A DNA stretch of 16,689 bases from CAXXOK01 sp964640955 (GTDB taxonomy: Bacteria > Bacillota > Clostridia > Christensenellales > Aristaeellaceae), in contig CAZXJI010000037.1 in NCBI GenBank assembly GCA_964640955.1, positions 1-16,689 on the forward strand. The letters are read 5' to 3'. Shown in pieces: positions 7,195-13,936 of this stretch. Below the pieces are notes generated by a model. It searched no databases. It was given only the letters and a program-made list of their open reading frames with translations, and was not told the origin of the DNA. Position 1 is the first letter of the stretch. The number at the start of each line of letters is the position of its first letter. The position numbers were made by a program, and so were the translations under genes.

Positions 7195-8913
7195 TTACGC
7201 CTGCGCCACGGCCTTTTTGAAGCTGTCCTTCAGGCCCACGGCGCGGTTGAACACCGCAAGGTCCGCCGTGGAATCCGGATCCTTGCAGAAATAGCCCATG
7301 CGCAGGAACTGGAACTTGTCCCCCACGGCGGCGGAGGCCAGCGACTTTTCCATGTAGCCGCGGCAGATTTCGAGGCTTTCGGGGTTCAGGCGCTTGATGA
7401 AGTCCTTCTTGGCGGGCGCGGCCGCGGCGGCTTCCTCGCCGGGGGCGTCCTCGGCGACCTCGTCGTTCTCGTCCCGGAGCAGCGGCTCGTACAGGCGGGC
7501 TTCCACGGGCAGGCACTCGGTCGCGCTCACCCAGTGGAGTGTTCCCTTCACCTTGCGGTTGGCGCCTTCGGTGCCGTTGCGCGTATCCAGGTCCACGGTG
7601 CAGTACACGCAGGTCACGTTGCCCTCCGCGTCCTTGTCGCAGCGCTCGCCCCGGATGATGTAGGCGCCCTTCAAACGCACCTCGCCGCCCGGATACAGCC
7701 GGAAATACTTTTTGACGGGCACCTCCATAAAGTCGTCCCGTTCAATGTAGATTTCCCGCGTCAGCACGCTCGTATGCGTGCCCATTTCGGGGTGGTTGGG
7801 ATGGTTTTCCACCGGCAGCTCGTCGCGTTTATCCTCGGGCCAGTTGGTGAGCACCACCTTCAGGGGGCGCAGCACCGCCATGGCACGGGGGGCGCTTTCG
7901 CCCAGATCCTCGCGCACGCAATGCTCCAGCAGCGCCAGGTCCACCACGCTGTCGGCCTTGGCGACGCCGATGCGGTCGATAAAGTCGCGGATAGCCGCGG
8001 GGGTAAAGCCCCGGCGGCGCAGCGCGCACAGCGTGGGCATGCGGGGGTCGTCCCAGCCGGACACGTACCCGCCCTCCACCAGCATGCGCAGGTAACGCTT
8101 GCTCATGATGGTGCGGGTCAGGTTCAGGCGGCTGAACTCGATCTGCCGCGGGGAAGCGGGCAGCATGTTCTGCGCGTGGTCCACCACCCATTCGTACAGC
8201 GGGCGGTGATCCTCGTACTCCAGGCTGCACAGGCTGTGGGTGATGCCCTCCAGCGCGTCCCCGATGGGATGGGCAAAATCGTACATGGGGTAGATGCACC
8301 AGGTTTTGCCGGTGCGGTGGTGTTCCTTAAAGAGGATGCGATACATGGCGGGATCGCGCATGTTGATGTTGGGGCTCGCCATGTCGATCTTCATGCGCAG
8401 GATCATGCTGCCTTCGGGGTGTTTGCCTGCCTTCATTTCCTCAAACAGACGCAGGCTTTCCTCCGCGGGGCGGTCGCGCCAGGGGCTGTTTTTACCCGGC
8501 TCGGTCAGCGTGCCGCGGTAGGCGCGCACCTCCTCGGGGCTCAGCTCGTCCACGTAGGCCAGACCGCGTTTGATCCAGTCCGCGGCGATCTCGTAGCATT
8601 TTAAGTAATACTCGCTGGCGAAATAAAGCCCGCCCTTCCAGTCGAAGCCCAGCCAGCGGATGTCCGCCTCGATGCCCTCCACGAACTCCGTCTCTTCCTT
8701 GGCGGGGTTGGTGTCGTCGAAGCGCAGGTTGGTTACGCCGCCGAAGTGCTCGGCGGTGGCGAAATCCGCCACCAGCGCCTTGCAGTGGCCGATGTGCAGA
8801 TATCCGTTGGGCTCGGGGGGGAACCGCGTGCGCACGCTCTGGTAACGGCCGCTCTGCAGATCCTGCTCGATCATCTCCCAGATGAAATTGGTCTTTTTCG
8901 CGGACGTTTCCAT
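7195..8913 (-). CDS. glnS: glutaminyl-tRNA synthetase
   Basis: A 572-residue class I synthetase that charges tRNA-Gln directly with glutamine. The N-terminal FPPEPNGYLHIGHCKA segment is diagnostic for GlnRS rather than GluRS, with HIGH at residues 40-43. The second signature is IMSKR at 269-273. The C-terminal two-barrel anticodon-binding domain is present (for example KGTLHWVS and the closing GYFCKDPDS region). An acidic, alanine-rich segment at about 481-503 looks like a flexible linker inserted in this domain. The ATG at 8913 follows an AGGGAGG site at good spacing. It is the promoter-proximal gene of the synthetase cluster. Many Firmicutes instead make Gln-tRNA by GluRS plus GatCAB, so direct charging is notable though known in some Clostridia. 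Confidence 0.97.
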   Translation of the reverse strand: METSAKKTNFIWEMIEQDLQSGRYQSVRTRFPPEPNGYLHIGHCKALVADFATAEHFGGVTNLRFDDTNPAKEETEFVEGIEADIRWLGFDWKGGLYFASEYYLKCYEIAADWIKRGLAYVDELSPEEVRAYRGTLTEPGKNSPWRDRPAEESLRLFEEMKAGKHPEGSMILRMKIDMASPNINMRDPAMYRILFKEHHRTGKTWCIYPMYDFAHPIGDALEGITHSLCSLEYEDHRPLYEWVVDHAQNMLPASPRQIEFSRLNLTRTIMSKRYLRMLVEGGYVSGWDDPRMPTLCALRRRGFTPAAIRDFIDRIGVAKADSVVDLALLEHCVREDLGESAPRAMAVLRPLKVVLTNWPEDKRDELPVENHPNHPEMGTHTSVLTREIYIERDDFMEVPVKKYFRLYPGGEVRLKGAYIIRGERCDKDAEGNVTCVYCTVDLDTRNGTEGANRKVKGTLHWVSATECLPVEARLYEPLLRDENDEVAEDAPGEEAAAAAPAKKDFIKRLNPESLEICRGYMEKSLASAAVGDKFQFLRMGYFCKDPDSTADLAVFNRAVGLKDSFKKAVAQA

Positions 8914-8968
8914 ATCATACCCTCCCTTTTCATGGCTGTCGATCCGGAGGTACCGACGGCATTATGTC

Positions 8969-8997
8969 ATTATAGAACGAAACCGCGCCGTTGACAA
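8969..8997 (-). promoter_or_regulatory. promoter of the glnS-gltX-leuS cluster
   Basis: On the minus strand, TTGTCA (8992-8997) and a perfect TATAAT (8969-8974) are spaced by exactly 17 bases. The predicted start near 8962 leaves a leader of about 48 bases before the glnS ATG. That is too short to hold a T-box, which often controls synthetase genes in Firmicutes. Confidence 0.85.
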
Positions 8998-9098
8998 GGC
9001 CCGCGCGGGGGTTTAGGGCATTTCACGCGCGCTCTTTCCGCTTTTTCGGCCGTTGCGTTCGCCCTTCCAAAAAGATCGTTTCTCCCTTCGCAAACCGT

Positions 9099-9127
9099 TT
9101 GACTTTCCCCCCTCCCTGCCGTATACT
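9099..9127 (+). promoter_or_regulatory. promoter of the glycine cleavage operon
   Basis: TTGACT (9099-9104) and TATACT (9122-9127) are separated by exactly 17 bases, close to the sigma-A consensus. The predicted start near 9134 gives a leader of about 290 bases, which contains the tandem glycine riboswitch. Confidence 0.85.
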
Positions 9128-9160
9128 ACCCCTGACAACAGAACAGGCTGTTTCGATGGA

Positions 9161-9247
9161 CGGTCTGGGGAGAGCGCGGAGCGCCGCATGGGGCGCGGCC
9201 GCCGCCGAAGGTGCAAGCTCGCACAAGCTCTCAGGCAAAAGGACCCG
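9161..9247 (+). promoter_or_regulatory. glycine riboswitch, aptamer 1
   Basis: This segment carries the conserved glycine aptamer core: GGGGAGAGC near 9167, CCGAAGGTGCAA at 9204-9215 and CTCTCAGGCAAAAGGACC ending at 9245. GAGAGC pairs with GCTCTC, and GGTC (9162-9165) pairs with GACC (9242-9245) as P1. The element is the first of two aptamers separated by a short linker (about 9248-9256), the usual tandem arrangement upstream of glycine cleavage genes. Confidence 0.93.
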
Positions 9248-9256
9248 GACCCGACG

Positions 9257-9345
9257 AAGCTCTGGAAAGCAGCGATGCACCGAAGAGGCAATCCGCTTGC
9301 CCGCCGGGCGTGCGGTGAAACTTTCAGGTAAACGGACAGAGGCGC
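9257..9345 (+). promoter_or_regulatory. glycine riboswitch, aptamer 2
   Basis: A second glycine aptamer: CTGGAAAGC near 9262, CACCGAAGAGGCAA at 9278-9291 and CTTTCAGGTAAACGGACAG ending near 9339. GAAAG pairs with CTTTC. Its closing stem appears to use GCTCT (9259-9263) with AGAGGC (9338-9343), with one bulged G. The 3' side of that stem overlaps the left arm of the terminator that follows (9340-9345). Ligand binding should therefore block terminator formation, making this an ON switch, as known for gcvT riboswitches in Bacillus. Confidence 0.92.
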
Positions 9346-9391
9346 GAGACAAACGGCGATCCGTCGCCGGGAGTTTTCAGCGCCTGTTTTT
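9340..9391 (+). terminator. riboswitch-controlled intrinsic terminator
   Basis: AGGCGC (9340-9345) pairs with GCGCCT (9380-9385), enclosing an inner perfect hairpin CGGCGA-TCCG-TCGCCG (9354-9369). GTTTTT follows at 9386-9391. This is a typical expression platform terminator, placed 35 bases before gcvT. Its left arm competes with the closing stem of aptamer 2. Confidence 0.85.
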
Positions 9392-9425
9392 GTACGTCCA
9401 ACCTGAAAGGAGCGAAGATACGGTG

Positions 9426-10526
9426 ATGGTCGAAACGGAAACGCCGCTCAAAACGCCGCTGTACGAAAAGCACGTTGCGCACGGCGGGAAAATGGTGCCT
9501 TTCGCGGGGTATCTGCTGCCGGTGCAGTACGAAGCCGGCGTGGTGAAGGAGCATAACGCCGTTCGGGAGAACGTCGGGCTGTTCGACGTAAGCCACATGG
9601 GCGAGGTGTCCTTCAAAGGGCCGGACGCCCTTTCTAACATCCAGCGTCTGCTGTGCAACGATTACGCGACGCTTCAGGACGGGCGCGTGCGCTACAGCCC
9701 CATGCTCAACGCGCAGGGCGGAGTGATCGACGACGTGCTGGTGTACCGCTTCGGGCCCGAGGAATACCTGATGGTCGTCAACGCCGCCAACCGTCATAAG
9801 GATGTAAGCCACATCCTCTCGGAGAAGCGGGGAGACGTCGAGATCACGGACGTTTCCGACCGCTATTGCCAGCTGGCCCTGCAGGGGCCCAACGCGGAAA
9901 AGGTCGTCCAAACCCTCGTGGCGGAAGCCGACATACCGCAAAAATACTATAGCTTCACGCCCCGCGTGACCGTGGGCGGCGTGTCCTGCCTGCTCAGCCG
10001 CACCGGCTACACTGGGGAGGACGGGTTTGAGCTGTACGCCGCGGCGGCGGACGCCGGGGCGCTTTTCGACGCGCTTTTCGACGCCGGCGCGCCCTTCGGG
10101 CTTCAGCTGTGCGGCCTGGGCAGCCGCGATACCCTCCGGCTGGAAGCCGCCATGCCCCTGTACGGCCACGAGATGGACGATACCGTCTCTCCGCTGGAAA
10201 CCGGGCTGGGCCGCTATGTGAAGTTTGCCAAGGCGGATTTCATCGGCCGGGACGCGCTTCTCGCCGCGGGCGAACCCAAACGCGCGCGCATCGGCCTTAA
10301 GATGGTCGGGCGCGGCATCGCGCGCGAGCACTTTCCCGTGTACGCGGACAACCGGCCAATCGGCCACACGACCAGCGGCACGCACTGCCCCACCGTCGGC
10401 CCCGTGGCCATGGCGCTGGTGGACGCACCCTTCCCCGCTCCGGGCGACCCCGTGGCCGTGGAGATCCGCGGCCGCCGCATTGAGGCGGAGGTCGTCGCGC
10501 TGCCCTTCTATACCCGTCAAAAGTAG
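9426..10526 (+). CDS. gcvT: glycine cleavage system T protein (aminomethyltransferase)
   Basis: A 366-residue cytoplasmic enzyme that transfers the aminomethyl carbon from lipoyl-GcvH to tetrahydrofolate, releasing ammonia. The N-terminal KTPLYEKHVAHGGKMVPFAGYLLPVQY, the FDVSHMGEV segment near residue 53, the GGVIDD motif at 98-103 holding the conserved catalytic aspartate, and the C-terminal TSGTHCPTVG segment are family hallmarks. Length matches the usual 360-370. An AAGGAG site at 9407-9412 is 13 bases from the ATG at 9426 and 10 bases from an in-frame GTG at 9423. The protein may therefore begin one codon earlier. The open frame extends back to about 8991, but that part is riboswitch sequence and not protein coding. 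It is the first gene of the riboswitch-controlled operon. Confidence 0.97.
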   Translation: MVETETPLKTPLYEKHVAHGGKMVPFAGYLLPVQYEAGVVKEHNAVRENVGLFDVSHMGEVSFKGPDALSNIQRLLCNDYATLQDGRVRYSPMLNAQGGVIDDVLVYRFGPEEYLMVVNAANRHKDVSHILSEKRGDVEITDVSDRYCQLALQGPNAEKVVQTLVAEADIPQKYYSFTPRVTVGGVSCLLSRTGYTGEDGFELYAAAADAGALFDALFDAGAPFGLQLCGLGSRDTLRLEAAMPLYGHEMDDTVSPLETGLGRYVKFAKADFIGRDALLAAGEPKRARIGLKMVGRGIAREHFPVYADNRPIGHTTSGTHCPTVGPVAMALVDAPFPAPGDPVAVEIRGRRIEAEVVALPFYTRQK

Positions 10527-10588
10527 CCCGACCGCCGTCTCCGGCAACACAACCGTCCGATTCGATACCTATGAAGGAGGTCGTTTCC

Positions 10589-10966
10589 ATGGAAATCAAA
10601 AACGATCGTTACTACGCCGAGAGCCACGAATGGGCCCTGTTCGAAACCGATACCGCCGCCGTCGTCGGCATCAGCGATTTTGCCCAGGGCGAGCTGGGCG
10701 ACCTGGTCTTCGTCAACCTCCCCCAGGTGGGCGACGCCGTGACCGCGGGCGAGCCCTTCGGCGACGTGGAGAGCGTTAAAACCGTAAGCGACGTGTTCTC
10801 CCCCGTCACCGGCACCGTATCGGCCGTCAACGAGGCGCTTCTGGACGCGCCCCAGGCGATTAACGAGAACGCCTACGACGCCTGGCTGATCAAGGTGGAA
10901 AACGTCACCGCCCGCGGAAACCTGATGGACGCCGCCGCCTACAGGGCGTTCGTGGAAAAGCAGTAA
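10589..10966 (+). CDS. gcvH: glycine cleavage system H protein (lipoyl carrier)
   Basis: A 125-residue lipoyl-domain protein that shuttles the aminomethyl intermediate between P, T and L proteins. The modification site is Lys64 in GDVESVKTVSDV, the position expected for GcvH. The N-terminus YYAESHEWA and the DLVFVNLPQVGD segment are characteristic. An in-frame ATG at 10571 exists, but the perfect AAGGAGG just after it is the ribosome binding site for the ATG at 10589, so I use the latter. It lies 62 bases after gcvT and 48 bases before gcvPA. The apoprotein needs lipoylation, and a lipoate ligase is encoded in the same operon. Confidence 0.97.
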   Translation: MEIKNDRYYAESHEWALFETDTAAVVGISDFAQGELGDLVFVNLPQVGDAVTAGEPFGDVESVKTVSDVFSPVTGTVSAVNEALLDAPQAINENAYDAWLIKVENVTARGNLMDAAAYRAFVEKQ

Positions 10967-11014
10967 CCCTTCACGCCGCTTCGGCGAAAAAACGAAAAGT
11001 GCGAGGAAAACGCC

Positions 11015-12334
11015 ATGAGTCATTACCAACCGCATACGCCGGCCGAGACGCGGGCGATGCTTGACGCGCTCGGCCTTCGGGACGCGGATGAGCTGTTCAA
11101 CGACGTGCCCGCCGGTGTCCGGCTCACCGAGCCCGTATCGCTCGCGCCGGGCCTGAGCCGGATGGAGACCCTGCAAGCCATAGAGGAGCTGGCCGCCAAG
11201 AACACCCACTACGGCCTCACCCTTCGCGGCGCGGGCTGCTACGACCACTTTATCCCGCCGCTGGTCGGCCGCCTGGCGGGCAAGGAAGAGTTTTTGACCG
11301 CCTATACGCCCTACCAGGCGGAGCTTTCGCAGGGCATTTTGCAGAGCATCTTCGAATACCAGACCCTGATGTGCGAGCTGACCGGCATGGACGTGAGCAA
11401 CGCGGGCGTGTACGACGGGGCGACCGCCGCCGCCGAAAGCGCGGCCATGTGCCGGGAGCGGGGGCGCACGGTTACGCTGGTCAGCGCCTGCGCGCACCCG
11501 GACACCATCGCCGTAATGCGCACGTACTGCTACGGCACCGGGCACGAACTGCGCCTGATTCCCGAAAAGGACGGGCGCACCGACCCGGACGCGCTGGCCG
11601 GCCTGCTGACCGCCGACGTGGCGAGCGTCTACATCCAGCAGCCAAATTTCTACGGCGTTCTGGAGGACGTAAACGCGCTGTTCGCCGCCGCGAAGGCCGC
11701 GAACGTCAAGTGCATCCTCGGCCAGAACCCCATGACCTTCGCGCTTCTGCCCGGCGGGAACGAGGTCGGCGCGGACGTGGTGTGCGGAGACGTGCAGCCC
11801 TTCGGCATTCCCATGGCGTTCGGCGGGCCCTCCGCCGGGTACATGACCGCGACGGCCGCCCTGATGCGCCGCCTGCCCGGCCGCATCGTGGGGCAGACGA
11901 CCGATGCGCAGGGCCGCCGCGCGTTCGTGCTCACCCTGCAGGCGCGGGAGCAGCACATCCGCCGCGAAAAGGCGCAGAGCAACATCTGCACCAACGAGGC
12001 GCACTGCACGCTGACCGCCTCCATTTACCTGACCTACCTGGGTCTGAAAGGGCTGACCGCCGTGGCGGAGAACTGCCTGCGCAAGGCGCACGCCTTCGCC
12101 GAATTGCTTTGCGGCATCCCCGGCGTAGCCCTGCGCTACCCCGGTCCGTATTTCCACGAGTTTGTCACCGTCCTGCCCGTGCCGCCGGAAGCGGTCGAGA
12201 CAGCGCTGGAGGCGGACGGCATCCTAAGCGGCCTACCCGTTTCGGGCGGCATGCTGTGGTGCGTGACCGAAAAGGCGAGCCTCGCGCAGCTTCGGCGCGC
12301 GGCCGACCGGGTAAAGGAGGTATGCGCAAAATGA
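11015..12334 (+). CDS. gcvPA: glycine dehydrogenase (decarboxylating) subunit 1
   Basis: The gene encodes 439 residues, the normal size for the N-terminal half of the P protein in organisms where it is split. P protein decarboxylates glycine and loads the aminomethyl group onto the lipoyl arm of GcvH. Recognisable segments are GAGCYDHFIPP at 72-82, TPYQAELSQG at 98-107, and NICTNEA from 323. The PLP lysine is not in this subunit but in subunit 2. The N-terminus (HTPAETRAMLDALG...DELFNDVP) is also typical. An AGG-containing site lies about 9 bases before the ATG. Its stop overlaps the gcvPB start by four bases (ATGA), suggesting translational coupling and equal output of the two subunits. Confidence 0.97.
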   Translation: MSHYQPHTPAETRAMLDALGLRDADELFNDVPAGVRLTEPVSLAPGLSRMETLQAIEELAAKNTHYGLTLRGAGCYDHFIPPLVGRLAGKEEFLTAYTPYQAELSQGILQSIFEYQTLMCELTGMDVSNAGVYDGATAAAESAAMCRERGRTVTLVSACAHPDTIAVMRTYCYGTGHELRLIPEKDGRTDPDALAGLLTADVASVYIQQPNFYGVLEDVNALFAAAKAANVKCILGQNPMTFALLPGGNEVGADVVCGDVQPFGIPMAFGGPSAGYMTATAALMRRLPGRIVGQTTDAQGRRAFVLTLQAREQHIRREKAQSNICTNEAHCTLTASIYLTYLGLKGLTAVAENCLRKAHAFAELLCGIPGVALRYPGPYFHEFVTVLPVPPEAVETALEADGILSGLPVSGGMLWCVTEKASLAQLRRAADRVKEVCAK

Positions 12335-13752
12335 ACGAATCCGTATTGCTGAGCTTCGAGCAGAGCGTTCCCGGCCGCGGCACCGACGTGGTGCCCATGC
12401 CCGCCGTCCCGGCCGTCGCCCTGCCGGAGGCTTTCCGTCGCCAGACCCCGCCGGTCCTGCCGGAGCTTTCCGAGGTGGACGTAGACTGTCATTACACGAG
12501 GCTTGCCCATCGCAGCTACGGTGTCAACTGCGGCTTTTATCCGCTGGGCAGCTGCACCATGAAGTACAACCCCGCCGTCAACGACGCCGCGGCGTCCCTG
12601 CCCGGTTTCGCCAACGCCCACCCGCTGGCCCCCGCGCACGCCGTGCGGGGCTGCCTGGACGTGATGGAAGAGCTGAAGAGCGACCTGTGCGAAGTGACCG
12701 GCATGGACGCCTTCACCCTCCAGCCCGCCGCGGGCGCGCACGGGGAACTGACCGGCATGCTGTGCGTGAAGGCTTACCACGAGAGCCGCGGGGACATAAA
12801 GCGCGTTAAGATGCTCGTACCGGACAGCGCGCACGGCACCAACCCCGCCAGCGCCGCCATGGCCGGCTTTACCGTCGTCACCGTACCCAGCCGCGCGGAC
12901 GGCTGCGTGGACCTGGACGCGCTCGCCGCGCTCCTCGGGGACGACGTGGCCGGCATGATGATGACGAATCCCAACACACTCGGTCTTTTTGAGAAGGATA
13001 TTCTTCTCATCGGTCGAATGGTACATGAAGCGGGAGGTTTGCTCTATTACGACGGCGCGAACCTCAACGCCGTGCTGGGCGTCGCCCGCCCCGGGGACAT
13101 GGGGTTCGACGTCACGCACCTGAACCTGCACAAAACCTTCTCCACGCCGCACGGCGGCGGCGGGCCCGGAAGCGGGCCGGTAGGCGTCAAAGCGCCGCTC
13201 ATCCCCTTCCTGCCCCGCACGGCCAGCTCAGGCGAACACGGCAAGCTGCAGATGAAGGCGTTTTACGGCAACTTCGCCGTGATGGTGCGGGCGCTGAGTT
13301 ACCTCAAGGCGCTGGGCCGCGAGGGGCTGGGCGCGGTAGCCGAGCACGCGGTGCTCAACGCCAACTACCTTTTCAAGCGTCTGCGGGACGCGGGCTACAC
13401 GCCTGCCAAGGACGTCCCCTGCATGCACGAGTTCGTGCTCACCCTGCAGCCCTTGAAGGACGAAACCGGCGTAAGCGCACTGGACGTGGCCAAGGCGATG
13501 ATCGACTACGGCATGCACCCGCCCACGATGTACTTCCCCCTGATCGTGCACGAAGCCCTGATGTTCGAGCCCACGGAGACCGAGACCCGCGAAACGCTGG
13601 ACGCGGCCGCCGACGTGATGATCGACATCCTTTCCCGGCTCCGGCGCGACCCCGAGGGCATGCATACGGCGCCGCACACGGCGGTCATCGGCCGGCCCGA
13701 CGAGGTGAAGGCCGCCCGTACGCCCGTTTTGCGCTGGAAGCCCGGAGCCTGA
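12331..13752 (+). CDS. gcvPB: glycine dehydrogenase (decarboxylating) subunit 2, PLP-binding
   Basis: A 473-residue subunit that carries the cofactor. The Schiff-base lysine is Lys268 in HLNLHKTFSTPHGGGG, followed by the glycine-rich GGGGPGSGPVG loop. Other family segments are YPLGSCTMKYNP near residue 70 and SAHGTNPASAAMAGF in the middle. Together with GcvPA it forms the P protein. I chose the ATG at 12331 because AAAGGAGG (12313-12320) is 10 bases upstream; an in-frame ATG at 12322 is only one base from that site. A stretch at about 12961-13050 has clearly lower GC and different codon choice from the rest of the gene, without a frame break. The stop is followed by a 184-base gap with two palindromes. 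Confidence 0.97.
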   Translation: MNESVLLSFEQSVPGRGTDVVPMPAVPAVALPEAFRRQTPPVLPELSEVDVDCHYTRLAHRSYGVNCGFYPLGSCTMKYNPAVNDAAASLPGFANAHPLAPAHAVRGCLDVMEELKSDLCEVTGMDAFTLQPAAGAHGELTGMLCVKAYHESRGDIKRVKMLVPDSAHGTNPASAAMAGFTVVTVPSRADGCVDLDALAALLGDDVAGMMMTNPNTLGLFEKDILLIGRMVHEAGGLLYYDGANLNAVLGVARPGDMGFDVTHLNLHKTFSTPHGGGGPGSGPVGVKAPLIPFLPRTASSGEHGKLQMKAFYGNFAVMVRALSYLKALGREGLGAVAEHAVLNANYLFKRLRDAGYTPAKDVPCMHEFVLTLQPLKDETGVSALDVAKAMIDYGMHPPTMYFPLIVHEALMFEPTETETRETLDAAADVMIDILSRLRRDPEGMHTAPHTAVIGRPDEVKAARTPVLRWKPGA

Positions 13753-13775
13753 TTTTTCCACCGACGGTTGCGGCA

Positions 13776-13834
13776 CGGGCCCGCCGTACGGCGGGCCCGG
13801 CTTACGGAAAACCGAACGCCGCCCCGGGGCGGCG
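13776..13834. repeat. two GC-rich perfect palindromes between gcvPB and lplA
   Basis: The first palindrome (13776-13799) is a perfect 24-base inverted repeat centred between 13787 and 13788. The second (13817-13834) is a perfect 18-base palindrome centred on CCCCGGGG. The 9-base sequence CGGCTTACG occurs at 13798-13806 and again at 13833-13841, flanking the second palindrome 35 bases apart. Neither stem is followed by a U-tract, so they are not standard intrinsic terminators. They could act as processing or mRNA-stabilising structures, or be a repeat element. The rest of the gap, 13842-13936, shows no promoter or other structure. Confidence 0.6.
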
Positions 13835-13936
13835 GCTTACGATACAGGCGGAACGGCGCCCGCGCCACGGCGACCATTTCTTCCCTGAAGCGCGTCCGGA
13901 GACGTTCGGCACACTACCAACCGGCGGTGAACACGG

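Larger units (their letters stand above)
8914..9425. other. divergent regulatory region between glnS and gcvT
   Basis: These 512 bases contain no gene. They hold the glnS promoter (minus strand) and a short glnS leader, about 100 bases (8998-9098) with no structure I can name, the gcv promoter (plus strand), two glycine aptamers, the riboswitch terminator and the gcvT ribosome binding site. Confidence 0.85.

Noticed and set aside
8991..9019. Plus-strand TTGACA at 8991 as the -35 of a second gcv promoter
   Set aside because: No acceptable -10 lies 16-18 bases downstream. The same bases serve as the minus-strand -35 of glnS, and a complete plus-strand promoter exists at 9099-9127.
13776..13799. 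The 24-base palindrome as the intrinsic terminator of gcvPB
   Set aside because: No U-tract follows on either strand within 10 bases, so it does not meet the standard for intrinsic termination. I listed it as a repeat instead.
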